Source: Bacillus sp. B1-b2
GTDB taxonomy: Bacteria; Bacillota; Bacilli; Bacillales; Cytobacillaceae
Length of the DNA: 54,260 nucleotides
Reading direction: 5' to 3'
Assembly (NCBI RefSeq): GCF_009183415.1
Contig: NZ_WEHU01000029.1
Span: 1-54,260, forward strand
The notes beneath the pieces are model-generated. The model was not told the origin of the DNA, did not search any database, and was given only the letters and a program-made list of their open reading frames with translations. Positions 34,268-42,894 of the stretch are shown here, piece by piece (position 1 is the first letter of the stretch; each line of letters starts with the position of its first letter). The translations under genes were made by a program, and so were the position numbers.

Positions 34268-34981
34268 CTTCCATTCGATGTGCCTGTAGCAAGAGAAATA
34301 AGTATATCCTTAATATAATGAAGAGGAGTAAATCGAATGTAGATGTTGAAAAGATTCAATGGATGATGAACCGATGGGATTAAAGATGGTGGGACTAGGA
34401 CTCATGGGAAATTTACACCAATCTTCGTGATGATATGTATGCCACGATGGATTTTTTAGAAACCTGTACATCGCAAGAGTTAGAAATCATAGAATGGGAG
34501 TTTAATGACTTAATGGATGATTTTAGTGATAAAAACGGAGAAGGAGAATTCACCGATTTTCTTGAAGAGCTTGGAGAAAGAGAGTCAGAAAGTTTGCTAG
34601 AATCAGTTAGAGAGTTCAAAAACAATAAAAAAAAGAATTTGTGGAACAACAAAACGTATTTGTTGTTATTCAGCAAGGGCCAAATCGTATTATGTGGTTA
34701 GCCGGTTTTTTCTAGTTGACCTATTTTTTTAGGTACTATTCTTGAGGTAGCCGGGATTAAAAAACTGTTAAGTAACAATAAGTTGATCCGTTAGAGGGGT
34801 AGAATGTTGAGTAAAGCTCCTAGTCCTAAAGGTCAGTTCAATAAAGAAAAAAGGTGTCTCTTTTGAGGAAGAATACGCTTCTGTGTTGAAAGTAACAACT
34901 TTTTTCACACTTTTTTTACTATATTTGTAGTGAACAACATAAACATTCTATAGAAGAAAATTATTTCTATAGGAGGTTTCC
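34268..34981. other. Mostly non-coding, one doubtful ORF
   Basis: Contains the doubtful frame at 34435-34701, and otherwise AT-rich DNA. An inverted repeat TTCTATAGAAG / TTTCTATAGGAGG (about 34947-34977) surrounds the ribosome binding site of the next gene. No other features seen. Confidence 0.4.
34435..34701 (+). CDS. Doubtful small acidic protein
   Basis: 88 aa (MYATMDFLETCTSQELEII...). Very acidic (DFSDKNGEGEFTDFLEEL) and free of stops on this strand, but without a convincing ribosome binding site. It could be a remnant of a gene next to the transposon. Confidence 0.3.
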   Translation: MYATMDFLETCTSQELEIIEWEFNDLMDDFSDKNGEGEFTDFLEELGERESESLLESVREFKNNKKKNLWNNKTYLLLFSKGQIVLCG

Positions 34982-35962
34982 ATGGATCAAAAGGATCAAA
35001 GTCGTCAATTAGACCAAATAAAGCAAATGCAACAAATGTTTAAAGCGAACATGAAAACTCAACCTTATCCCATGTACCCTAACTATGGGAAAATTACACG
35101 TTACGAAGAAATTCCGATAAGTTTACCTGAACAGCGCCAGCTGCGCCATCCCGGAGTGGAAAAATTCATGGTACCCCTTCCAATTATCGAAAACCCGAAC
35201 TATAAAGGGAGTGGAAAGTTAACAGGAAAAGTAGCACTTATTACAGGGGGTGACAGTGGTATTGGTGCAGCAGTAGCAATTGCGTTTGCTAAAGAAGGAG
35301 CAGATGTTGCTATTTCATATTTAGATGAACACGAGGATGCAAATAGAACAAAAACGAGGATTGAACAACTCGGACAACGTTGTTTTCTAATGCCTGGGGA
35401 CTTGCGAGACAAACAACAGTGTATCTCCATTGTAGAACAAACAGTAAATACGTTTGGACGTCTTGATATTCTTTGTAACCACGTTGGTATCCAATTCCAA
35501 CAACTAAGTCTGCTTGACATTACAGATGAGCAATTCGATGACACTTTCAAAGTTAATATATACTCTCATTTTTACACAACAAGAGCAGCGCTTCCTCATT
35601 TAAAACCAGGCAGCTCAATCATTGGCACTTCTTCAGTGGTGACGTATGTAGGTGAGCAGCAAATGATTGATTATACGGCCACAAAAGGCGCAATAGTTGG
35701 TTGGACACGTGCCTTGGCTAAAAATGTCGTGAAACAAGGGATCCGAGTCAATGCCGTCGCCCCCGGCCGAATTTGGACCCCACTTATTTCAGCAAGTTTC
35801 TCGTCAGACCAAGTCGCTGTATATGGAGCATTTAATCCAATGGAACGAGTTGCCCATCCATTTGAACTCGCACCAACCTTTGTCTATCTTGCTTCTGATG
35901 ATTCTCGTTTTGTTACTGGTCAAGTTCTTCATGTTGATGGGGGAGAATCCACACATTCCTAA
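34982..35962 (+). CDS. SDR-family oxidoreductase (YdaD-like)
   Basis: 326 aa, ATG 34982 after TAGGAGG. Classical short-chain dehydrogenase: Rossmann motif TGGDSGIG at residues about 89-96, NAG-like CNHVG, catalytic Ser in SSVVTYV and catalytic Y-x3-K (YTATKGA), and C-terminal [12 protein letters not shown] roughly 75-residue N-terminal extension containing [17 protein letters not shown] is typical of the Bacillus general-stress/spore subfamily (YdaD-like). It probably reduces a sugar or polyol with NAD(P)H; substrate unknown. Likely transposon-borne cargo. Confidence 0.9.
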   Translation: MDQKDQSRQLDQIKQMQQMFKANMKTQPYPMYPNYGKITRYEEIPISLPEQRQLRHPGVEKFMVPLPIIENPNYKGSGKLTGKVALITGGDSGIGAAVAIAFAKEGADVAISYLDEHEDANRTKTRIEQLGQRCFLMPGDLRDKQQCISIVEQTVNTFGRLDILCNHVGIQFQQLSLLDITDEQFDDTFKVNIYSHFYTTRAALPHLKPGSSIIGTSSVVTYVGEQQMIDYTATKGAIVGWTRALAKNVVKQGIRVNAVAPGRIWTPLISASFSSDQVAVYGAFNPMERVAHPFELAPTFVYLASDDSRFVTGQVLHVDGGESTHS

Positions 35963-35979
35963 TGGAAGGGGTTACCATT

Positions 35980-36144
35980 TTGAGATATGAATTTAATCCA
36001 GAAGTAAAGCTATTGCTAGTAAACCATTCAAATGAAAAAGTAAAGATGGTCTATATGGAGGATTCCTGGCCCATGCCAAAAATAGGAATGAGACCACCAT
36101 ATTATTGCTACCCAAGTTACGAGCTGAATTATCCAATAATCTAA
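35980..36144 (+). CDS. Small protein downstream of the SDR gene
   Basis: 54 aa if started at TTG 35980 (GGAAGGGG upstream); ATG 35962 would overlap that site. Sequence includes VKLLLVNHSNEKVKMVYM and an aromatic/proline end (PPYYCYPSYELNYPII). Co-transcribed with the SDR gene. It resembles small Bacillus spore/membrane-associated peptides in composition only. Confidence 0.4.
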   Translation: MRYEFNPEVKLLLVNHSNEKVKMVYMEDSWPMPKIGMRPPYYCYPSYELNYPII

Positions 36145-36155
36145 ATAATAACAGA

Positions 36156-36190
36156 CAAAAAGACTTCTATACAATTTATGAAGTCTTTTT
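36156..36190. terminator. Bidirectional terminator
   Basis: AAAAAGACTTC and GAAGTCTTTTT form an 11-bp stem with flanking T/A runs, between the convergent SDR operon and the dehydrogenase gene. Confidence 0.8.
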
Positions 36191-36205
36191 GGAAAGAGAA
36201 GAGTA

Positions 36206-37339
36206 TTACGGTTTTAAAACGACTTTTATACATTCATCCTCACGATTATTAAAAATTCGATAACCATGACTTGCTTCTTCAAGGGACATTTTGTGTGTGA
36301 TAATATCTCTTGGGTCAAATTCGTTATTTGTTATTTTTTTAAACAATTCTGGCATAAAATGAATGACTGGAGCCTGTCCCATTCTAAGATTAATATTTCT
36401 AATCCAAAATGCACCTAATGGAAATAGATTATAGTTACCTCCGTAAACACCAGTCATTTGCACTGTCCCATACTTTCGGACAGCTTTAGTAGAAATTTGA
36501 ATAGGTCCAAGGGTTCCGCCCTGCAGTTTGAATTTTTGTTCCAGAAACTCTAGGGGTGATTTCTTTCCATCCATACCTACACAATCGATGACGACATCTG
36601 CCCCACCATGTGTGATTTCTTTTAAATGTTCCCCCATATCAGGGTATTTTGTGAACTCAAATACCTCAACATTGTTCATCTTTTTTGCATGATTGATTCG
36701 GTAATCCAAGTAATCAACTGCTATTACACGCTTTGCACCTTCCATCCAGGCAAATTTTTGTACCATCAACCCAACAGGTCCGCATCCAAGAACAATAACT
36801 GTATCGCCTGATTTTACACCTGCATTTTTTACACTCCAATAAGCTGTTGGCAGAACATCCGATAAAAAGAGCAGTGACTCATCCTCCAATTCGCATGACT
36901 CCGGGATAACAAAGGGAGTGAAGTTTCCAAAAGGGACTTTTAAATATTCAGCTTGACCACCTGGATGGTTACCGAACTTCTCAGTATAACCAAAGTATCC
37001 GCCAGAATCATAATGAGGGTTTGAGTTATCGCATTGGCTTTCCATTTCATGTTGGCAATAAAAGCAATGTCCACATGAAACATTAAAGGGAACGACAACA
37101 CGGTCTCCCTTTTTTACTTTTGTAACTTCAGGTCCAACTTCTTCCACAATACCCATTGGTTCGTGGCCAATAATATATCCAGGGGGTAATGGCATGTTAC
37201 CTTGATATAAATGCAAATCAGATCCGCAAATAGCAGTAGAAGTAATCTTAACTATAATATCGTCTTTTTTTTCTAATTTTGCATCCTCTACTTGATTAAC
37301 CTGTACATGATTTGGTCCTTGATAAGTTACAGCCTTCAT
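36206..37339 (-). CDS. Zinc-dependent alcohol dehydrogenase (AdhB-like)
   Basis: 377 aa, ATG 37339 with AGGAGGGCC upstream. Medium-chain dehydrogenase: catalytic zinc ligands in ICGSDLHLYQG and GHEPMG; structural-zinc cluster CGHCFYCQHEMESQC (about residues 92-106); coenzyme fold VIVLGCGPVGLM. A PxxYDSGG-like HYDSGGYFG insertion is typical of formaldehyde/threonine dehydrogenase-like enzymes of Bacillus (AdhB). It oxidises an alcohol or hydroxy acid with NAD+; substrate unknown. Convergent to the SDR gene. Confidence 0.9.
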   Translation of the reverse strand: MKAVTYQGPNHVQVNQVEDAKLEKKDDIIVKITSTAICGSDLHLYQGNMPLPPGYIIGHEPMGIVEEVGPEVTKVKKGDRVVVPFNVSCGHCFYCQHEMESQCDNSNPHYDSGGYFGYTEKFGNHPGGQAEYLKVPFGNFTPFVIPESCELEDESLLFLSDVLPTAYWSVKNAGVKSGDTVIVLGCGPVGLMVQKFAWMEGAKRVIAVDYLDYRINHAKKMNNVEVFEFTKYPDMGEHLKEITHGGADVVIDCVGMDGKKSPLEFLEQKFKLQGGTLGPIQISTKAVRKYGTVQMTGVYGGNYNLFPLGAFWIRNINLRMGQAPVIHFMPELFKKITNNEFDPRDIITHKMSLEEASHGYRIFNNREDECIKVVLKP

Positions 37340-37551
37340 AAATGCATGGCCCTCCTATTTCTAATACTGTTAACACTCTTAACTATGGTTAACAAAGAAA
37401 GTAAATAATATACTTAGTCTCTCTTAGCGTAATTGTTTTATGTAAGAAACCGATCCGTCTATTTTCTTATCAATAGGGTACAGTTCAGCCTTTATTTTAT
37501 CATTGGTCAAAAAGAAGTAACTAAAAAATCAATTCGAGTTGAACTAGATTA

Positions 37552-37577
37552 AAAAAGAGCCAAAATTGGCTCTTTTT
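37552..37577. terminator. Terminator
   Basis: AAAAAGAGCC / GGCTCTTTTT stem-loop directly after the gene ending at 37580 (minus), with T/A runs on both ends. Confidence 0.8.
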
Positions 37578-37579
37578 GT

Positions 37580-38128
37580 TTATTGTTTCGGCATTCCTGG
37601 GGGATAGTAATATGGAGGAACTCTAATCCAACCTCTTTTTTGCATTAATGTTTTTAGAGTTGTTCCAAAGGTAACCATTTCCAAATGAAATTTTACCCAC
37701 ATTAGTCCAAGATCATTCCGAATCGATTGTGCTTGACCAGTAGCACACTGCATAATTGCAGTAGCAACCTTAATTCCAACACCATTTGTAATTTCATCAT
37801 CAGTTGATTTTGCACCTAACGGAATATCATTTGGGTCTGATGCTGGCTTAGATGCTGGCAGTTCAGGTAGTGGGATTCCTTCCTTTTTCATAAATTCCTC
37901 TAATTGAGTCACTTGTTTCTCACACAGTTTAATTGCATCTGTCAACATTTCACGCACTTCATCATCAACTGTTGTATTCAACCCAACTTCTTCAAAACGA
38001 ATAAACTCTTTTATAGAAGTATAGTAAGTCCAACAACTTGTTACTTCTCCTGTATGAAGTGGTGAATTTGATTCATCAACAACTAACGTTTTTAACGTAT
38101 TAGTTACTGCTTCAAAAATATTTGGCAT
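37580..38128 (-). CDS. DUF3231 family protein
   Basis: 182 aa from ATG 38128 with GGAGGTGAAAAAG upstream; the longer frame lacks a site. Contains a helical bundle (FEAVTNTLKTLVVDESN, VREMLTDAIKLCEKQ) and a C-terminal aromatic tail RVPPYYYPPGMPKQ. This is the DUF3231 pattern found in Bacillus spore-coat-like (CotF-related) proteins. Probable spore-associated or stress protein; transposon cargo. Confidence 0.8.
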   Translation of the reverse strand: MPNIFEAVTNTLKTLVVDESNSPLHTGEVTSCWTYYTSIKEFIRFEEVGLNTTVDDEVREMLTDAIKLCEKQVTQLEEFMKKEGIPLPELPASKPASDPNDIPLGAKSTDDEITNGVGIKVATAIMQCATGQAQSIRNDLGLMWVKFHLEMVTFGTTLKTLMQKRGWIRVPPYYYPPGMPKQ

Positions 38129-38451
38129 CTTTTTCACCTCCTGCCATCCCATTTAATATTAAACAAAAGAATAATTTAAATTCATTATAGGATACATACA
38201 ACATTTCAGATTACCTTTACTACCCACCCATATGGCTAGTAAATATATCCTCGTTTTCTTGACTGTACCCCTAGTAAAAAAACGACTTAATGTCCTGCTT
38301 TCGCGCTTGAGATTTCCACAAAAAAATAAATAGATTTTCCTAAAAAACGACATAAACTTTAAATAGAATCCAGTATCGTATTCGTAAAAAGGATATGTGG
38401 ATATACAATAAAAGGAAATTGCATAGGTCAATTTTCGGGGTGGTTGATAGG

Positions 38452-38587
38452 TTGGATAATGATACTTTAGACACAGAATGGGATTGAGCTAATTTTGCTT
38501 GCACGTCAGATGGGGCTTACACTAGATGAAATTCGTGCATTTCTACAAAAAGATATGAATTTAATACATAACGAAGTAAGTTCTTAA
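38452..38587 (+). pseudogene. SinI-like anti-repressor, frameshifted
   Basis: Start TTG 38452 after GGGGTGG. The frame begins MDNDTLDTEW and closes in TGA. Deleting one G (38484-38487 region) continues ELILLARQMGLTLDEIRAFLQK, which matches the SinI family helix that binds SinR, to TAA at 38587. The 136-bp length fits one inserted base. Remnant of a biofilm/sporulation regulator. Confidence 0.6.
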
Positions 38588-38711
38588 GTTCTTTTTTAAA
38601 GGAATTTTTTATTGAAATAAAATTAAAGTTTTCTTTTCCTTCAATCACCAGTTCCAAACGTATTTACTATCTGTATAGGTAAACTTTAATGAAGTTATCT
38701 TATTGAGTTTT

Positions 38712-38935
38712 AATGGAAGGCTTGAAGAAGCAATCGAGCAAACCAATTATGGATGGTTGATGTTTTATCCCTGTCTGTATTTCTTTGCATGTGGGATGCC
38801 TACAAAGACGCAGGAGGTGGACAACCTCCCTATTCTTTTCTCCCCTTTGTCTTTGCAGCCTATTGGGTGACGGTCGGATTAATATTAATTAAACTTGCTT
38901 ATAACATTCATAATGGGAGAAATTTATGTCAGTGA
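38712..38935 (+). pseudogene. Bacillus membrane protein fragment, frameshifted
   Basis: Reading RLEEAIEQTNYGWLMFYPC in one frame, then WDAYKDAGGGQPPYSFLPFVF in another (ORF 38753-38935), a conserved GG and PYSFLPF block of a multispan Bacillus membrane protein. The final part runs into the end of the next gene. A decayed chromosomal fragment. Confidence 0.5.
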
Positions 38936-39980
38936 TCCAACTACCTGTTTTATTCACCCATTCTACTATATTATCTTTATATCTTTCTTCTAGCCAATCC
39001 ATAGCAAATTCGTTCGGTGCATAAATAGTTAAAATATTATTTTGAACTTTTATTAGGATATCTTTAAACCAAGTATCGAAAGAGGGTTTAGAAATATTTG
39101 CTTGTGCAGATTCTAGAACAACAGCTAAAAGCAGTTTTTCATCTTGTGTCATATTCTTTTTTAAATGTACCTCTGTTTCAGAATAGGTAATAGTTGGGTC
39201 AACTTCTTCACTTTGAACTTTTTTATGAATATTTTTAAGTATATCTTTATATTGTAAGTATTTATTGTAAATCTCCTCATAATCTAATTGTTCTGGAAGG
39301 ATATCCGCTTTGTTTTTTAAATGCTTCTTGGTAAAAACTTCGTGCTCTTTGCGTAATCTAGGAGGTAATCCTTCACGCTCTTTTTTTAGCATTTTCTTTA
39401 CATGAGCAGGTGCGTTTTCAGGGATAATTATATTATTATCTCCCTCTATTAGCTTTTTAGATAATAAAGGAGTTTGTTTCCTGACTTTAAAAATAGGACT
39501 CTCTTCCATATTATTCCGAGACTCATTTATTACATTAAACTTATAGACAAAGCCGTAATGCTCTAGTATATCTAAATAGGTATGTAATGTTTTTCTTGAT
39601 TTATCCATTTTCTCTGAAATCAATTCAAAATTGGGATACACATAGTCTTTTTCCCCATAAGCATGTCTTTTTAAATATGCATATAATCGTGTGGCGTCTC
39701 CCAGATAAAATCCCCAAAAGTCAAAAAAATAGTTATTAAAAATAGTAAGTTCACCATCAATTGCTGGAATAGACTCTCCGTGCTCGTCTAAACTAAAATT
39801 TCTAACTTGATTTTCCTCAAAGATCAATTTATCTTGCTCTGGGTAAAAATAGGTTTTATATTCTTGAGTATCCTCTATATTTATCAATTTACTTCTTTGC
39901 GTAAACATACCTGTATCTTTTAATCGAAAATACTTTAGTTTATCCTTTTTACCTTTTAAATTATAATACTCTTCTTCCAC
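38889..39980 (-). CDS. Winged-helix plus DnaA-domain-I-like protein, possible initiator
   Basis: 363 aa with GTG start at 39980 after AGGAGG. Central winged helix about residues 85-150 (DATRLYAYLKRHAYG, MDKSRKTLHTYLDILEHYGF). A C-terminal about 70 residues (SFDTWFKDILIKVQNNILTIYAPNEFAMDWLEERYKDNIV) resemble DnaA domain I, which recruits DnaB helicase or SirA/Soj-type partners. The combination is known in plasmid replication proteins of Gram-positive bacteria. A plasmid replication initiator or partition protein is plausible. The leader carries a divergent antisense RNA candidate. The terminal codons coincide with the end of the decayed membrane gene on the other strand. Confidence 0.6.
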   Translation of the reverse strand: MEEEYYNLKGKKDKLKYFRLKDTGMFTQRSKLINIEDTQEYKTYFYPEQDKLIFEENQVRNFSLDEHGESIPAIDGELTIFNNYFFDFWGFYLGDATRLYAYLKRHAYGEKDYVYPNFELISEKMDKSRKTLHTYLDILEHYGFVYKFNVINESRNNMEESPIFKVRKQTPLLSKKLIEGDNNIIIPENAPAHVKKMLKKEREGLPPRLRKEHEVFTKKHLKNKADILPEQLDYEEIYNKYLQYKDILKNIHKKVQSEEVDPTITYSETEVHLKKNMTQDEKLLLAVVLESAQANISKPSFDTWFKDILIKVQNNILTIYAPNEFAMDWLEERYKDNIVEWVNKTGSWITDINFSHYECYKQV

Positions 39981-40032
39981 TATTGTTCCTCCTAAGTAAA
40001 CCCAAGTAAACAAATTAAAGAAGGAGTTTTAC

Positions 40033-40060
40033 TTGCTAAAACATATATTTATGTTAAAAT
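40033..40060 (+). promoter_or_regulatory. Promoter of the antisense RNA
   Basis: -35 TTGCTA (40033-40038), 16-bp spacer, -10 TAAAAT (40055-40060), firing away from the initiator-like gene. Confidence 0.5.
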
Positions 40061-40066
40061 ATTTTC

Positions 40067-40162
40067 AAGAATATAAGTTTAGAAAACTCCCGCTTTCACT
40101 CAATTAAACTACTATCAGTTTAGCGCCTGATAGTTTAATTGTATCTAGGTGGTTTTTTTTAT
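40067..40162 (+). ncRNA. Candidate antisense RNA controlling the initiator-like gene
   Basis: From the promoter at 40033-40060 an RNA of about 95 nt would contain CAATTAAAC...CTATCAG paired with CTGATAGTTTAATTG (bulged, 15 bp) with a loop TTTAGCGC containing a YUNR-type U-turn. It would end in T8 after GGTGG at 40149-40160. It overlaps the leader of the gene starting at 39980, whose mRNA reads the same hairpin in antisense. A GGAGTTTT / AAAACTCC pair in the leader could allow attenuation. Architecture typical of antisense control in plasmid replicons. Confidence 0.5.
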
Positions 40163-40198
40163 TTTATCATACAAGCTTTTGTTTATGGATTAAACAAA

Positions 40199-40264
40199 AA
40201 GGGAAAAACCCTATGACAAAATACCAAATCGAAATTTGGCCTTTTCATAGGGTTTTTCCCTTTG
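40199..40264. terminator. Long perfect hairpin, bidirectional
   Basis: AAAGGGAAAAACCCTATGA is an exact 19-bp reverse complement of the sequence ending at 40264, with CCAAAT/AATTTGG inside. It lies upstream of the initiator-like leader and can end transcription from either side. Confidence 0.75.
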
Positions 40265-40335
40265 TATTTAATATTGAATTTATTAAAACATACTTTTTGG
40301 AATTATTCAATAGGATTAATTTCCAAAGGTATTAA

Positions 40336-40605
40336 TTATTTCAATATGATGGAATTTATTTCTCTTATTAACTCTTTTTCTTCATTAATTTTTAATAAGT
40401 AATCGGCTTGTTCCTTAGAAATTAGCAATTTTACTTCTTGGACTTTTTTACATCTATTTTTAGGTTTTTCTTGAATTATAGAAAGTAAAACACTAGATCT
40501 TATATTTTCATTACAATTTGTAAAATTTTCCTTTAACAAAGAATATAAAATCACATAATTATCTTCAGATGTAAAACCTATCCGTTTTAATAAGTAATTT
40601 TCCAT
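40336..40605 (-). CDS. Small hypothetical protein
   Basis: 89 aa from ATG 40605, with AGGGAT upstream. Helical, MENYLLKRIGFTSEDNYVIL then KEQADYLLKINEEKELIREI. Soluble, neutral. Function unknown. It is followed by the long hairpin at 40199-40264. Confidence 0.45.
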   Translation of the reverse strand: MENYLLKRIGFTSEDNYVILYSLLKENFTNCNENIRSSVLLSIIQEKPKNRCKKVQEVKLLISKEQADYLLKINEEKELIREINSIILK

Positions 40606-40620
40606 CTTAATATCCCTCAT

Positions 40621-41057
40621 TCTTATATCATCTTCTATTTATTTTAACTTATATATACAAACATTTTATAAATTTCTATAGATATCTCTCAATAAAGTAT
40701 ATAATTCACCAAAAAAAAGCTAACTAAACCAACGTTTACTTAGCTGTTATTACACTTTAGATATTAAGTAATAAAGTTCCGGTATACAGTGAATTTCTTT
40801 ATAAATTTCCTATTCTTTTGTAACGCTAATGACATATTACCTATATTATAACCATTTTGAGGAAGAAAACAACTTTATTTTTAAAGTCCTTTGGACACTC
40901 CATTTATTTATTCACTCTTCAATTAAATTGGCTATTAGTTATCATTTTACCATCATCATAATAAAACTATAGTATAAAGTATATATAAAGAATAAACAAA
41001 ATGTTAGGGTCTAAAGTTAGAGTTATAAAGAAGTTAATAGTAATTTTTATATAAAAA
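40621..41057. other. Non-coding AT-rich stretch
   Basis: No gene or convincing promoter seen in this stretch. Confidence 0.4.
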
Positions 41058-41101
41058 AGAAACCCAAGGTATCTTGAGCTAGATATCTTGGATTTCTTAT
41101 A
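41058..41101 (-). terminator. Terminator of the LPD1 gene
   Basis: AAGAAACCCAAGGTATC and GATATCTTGGATTTCTT pair just downstream of the stop at 41111. Confidence 0.65.
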
Positions 41102-41110
41102 TTTTTTGAT

Positions 41111-42829
41111 TTATAATATGTCATTGATCTTTAATGTATCAAATAATATATCAAAAGCTTTATTTATTTTTTCTCGCTCTTTTCCTTGAGGAAAAGCAAT
41201 CTCATCTGATGTCCCATACACTAGATAGTCATTACGTCTATTAGTTGCTGATAGTTTATCTGCAATGTAAGCTTCAAACGCCCTTGCAGCCATTTCAATA
41301 ATATTACTCCAATATTTAGATTCATTTCCATCGTCTAACTCGATTGCATTTAGGTAATATTGTGATTTATCAGTTGGATAAGGCATTCTTTCAACTCTTT
41401 CTCCAGTAATTTTTTCATGATACCAAGCCATAGCCAATGCATATTTTTTAACTTCTCTTTTTGCCCTTCTTTTGAGTTTTTCTTTTTCTTTCTTTAGTGA
41501 AATTTCTGATGCTCCATAATACTGAGAAAAATCAAGTCTTCTATTTATGCTATCTTGCTGAATAGTACATTCTTTTTTTATAGCTAATGCTATATCTCCG
41601 TTAAAACGTTCATAATCTCTTTTTAAAGCAACTCCTCTATAAGTAACATCATCTTTGTTTGTGTTTATGAAATATGCTGTTCCATTTCCTTCTCTTAAAC
41701 TCTCAGATAAATATTCTAAGGCACTTTTTATTTGAGAAGGTATTTGTTCACCTAGTGTATTACATTCTGTTCCATATCCTCTACTACTTGTATTTTTATG
41801 ACTTTTAATGTAAATGTAGTGATCAATGCTATGAAATAGCTCATGGGCGAGAATTCCTAAACAACCTTTATTTTTTGTCATATTAATAACTCTTGATAGA
41901 GCCTCATAAGTACCTAATGCATTTCCGCCTCTTCCTCTTGCTCCAAACGCTAGTCCAAGTGTTCCATCTAAAGATAAAGAAGTAACATCAATTTCAAGTA
42001 CATCTGCTAAATCCAAAATTGCTTCTGAAGCTCGAACTAAATGCTCCATGCCTTTTTCATCATCCATATAATGGCCAAATTGCACTCCTCGAAATCCAAA
42101 CAACTCCACCAAATCTTCTGGCTTTTTTACCGCGCTTGGTTTCCCACCTCTTCTATCAGGTCTTTCTGGTAATACTCTTTCCCATTTACTATTTTTCTTT
42201 TTTGTACCTTTTACGCCATTTTCCTTTTTCCCAAAGATATCGTCCCATGTATTTATTTTTGATGCTGTATTAATAGATGATTTATATCCTGCCCTCAGAA
42301 AAAATTTTAAGAAGCTTTTCCCTAAAATAAAGAAATTTGTATCTGATTCTTTATTTCTTTCTAATATAAGCGTTTTGGAAAAACCAACAATAAAGTCTGA
42401 AACATCGTCCCACTTTTTCACTTTATTAATAAGTTCTAAGAAACTTTGGATTGCTAACATAAAGTCTCTTCTTCCCTCTTTTGTTTGAACAGCGGGAACC
42501 TTATCTATTCTATTAATAATTAATTGCTTCAATTTAGCAACTCCTGGTTCTACACCATTTTCCTTCTCAAGCTTCAGAGAAAAAGATTTTGTTAATTCTC
42601 TTTTGGTTATTAATTCCTCTGAAAGAAGCGGATTAAGCTTTTCTATGTTTTCTAATTCTTCCTCAGAATGATTTTCCTGAAATCTTCTTTTTATTTTATC
42701 TAATTCTTTTCTAGAACCAGTAATAAAGTCTCCAACGTCATATGCAACATTCTTATCAATTTGCTTTTCTGTTCTTATTTCTTTAACTTTCTTAATATTA
42801 AGGTCAAAAATACTTAATTGTGAGTTCAT
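41111..42829 (-). CDS. LPD1-domain zincin metalloprotease-like polyvalent protein
   Basis: 572 aa, ATG 42829 with AGGAGG upstream. Contains FGFRGVQFGHYMDDEKG then HLVRASEAILDLADVL, the LPD1 (large polyvalent-protein-associated) domain, followed by a zincin-like HExxH-type motif (HELFHSIDHY, His329). N-terminal about 200 residues are helical and of unknown family. Such proteins, related to anti-restriction and phage-like polyvalent proteins, are typical of conjugative plasmids and phages. Likely a host-takeover or anti-restriction protease; substrate unknown. It precedes DNA methyltransferase genes. Confidence 0.8.
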   Translation of the reverse strand: MNSQLSIFDLNIKKVKEIRTEKQIDKNVAYDVGDFITGSRKELDKIKRRFQENHSEEELENIEKLNPLLSEELITKRELTKSFSLKLEKENGVEPGVAKLKQLIINRIDKVPAVQTKEGRRDFMLAIQSFLELINKVKKWDDVSDFIVGFSKTLILERNKESDTNFFILGKSFLKFFLRAGYKSSINTASKINTWDDIFGKKENGVKGTKKKNSKWERVLPERPDRRGGKPSAVKKPEDLVELFGFRGVQFGHYMDDEKGMEHLVRASEAILDLADVLEIDVTSLSLDGTLGLAFGARGRGGNALGTYEALSRVINMTKNKGCLGILAHELFHSIDHYIYIKSHKNTSSRGYGTECNTLGEQIPSQIKSALEYLSESLREGNGTAYFINTNKDDVTYRGVALKRDYERFNGDIALAIKKECTIQQDSINRRLDFSQYYGASEISLKKEKEKLKRRAKREVKKYALAMAWYHEKITGERVERMPYPTDKSQYYLNAIELDDGNESKYWSNIIEMAARAFEAYIADKLSATNRRNDYLVYGTSDEIAFPQGKEREKINKAFDILFDTLKINDIL

Positions 42830-42846
42830 GTTTATATCCTCCTAAT

Positions 42847-42881
42847 AAACGGATTAGAATATTAGATCTAATCCGTTTTTT
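42847..42881. terminator. Terminator
   Basis: AAACGGATTAGA / TCTAATCCGTTT plus a T run between the C5 methyltransferase (ending 42895) and the LPD1 gene. It may also act as an attenuator for the latter. Confidence 0.7.
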
Positions 42882-42894
42882 CCATTTTATATTT

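Noticed and set aside
34413-34676. 87-codon minus-strand frame opposite 34435-34701
   Set aside because: Ser-rich mirror of an acidic frame; no start signals.
38159-38431. 90-codon minus-strand frame
   Set aside because: No ribosome binding site and hydrophobic/basic nonsense composition in a region of decayed plus-strand genes.
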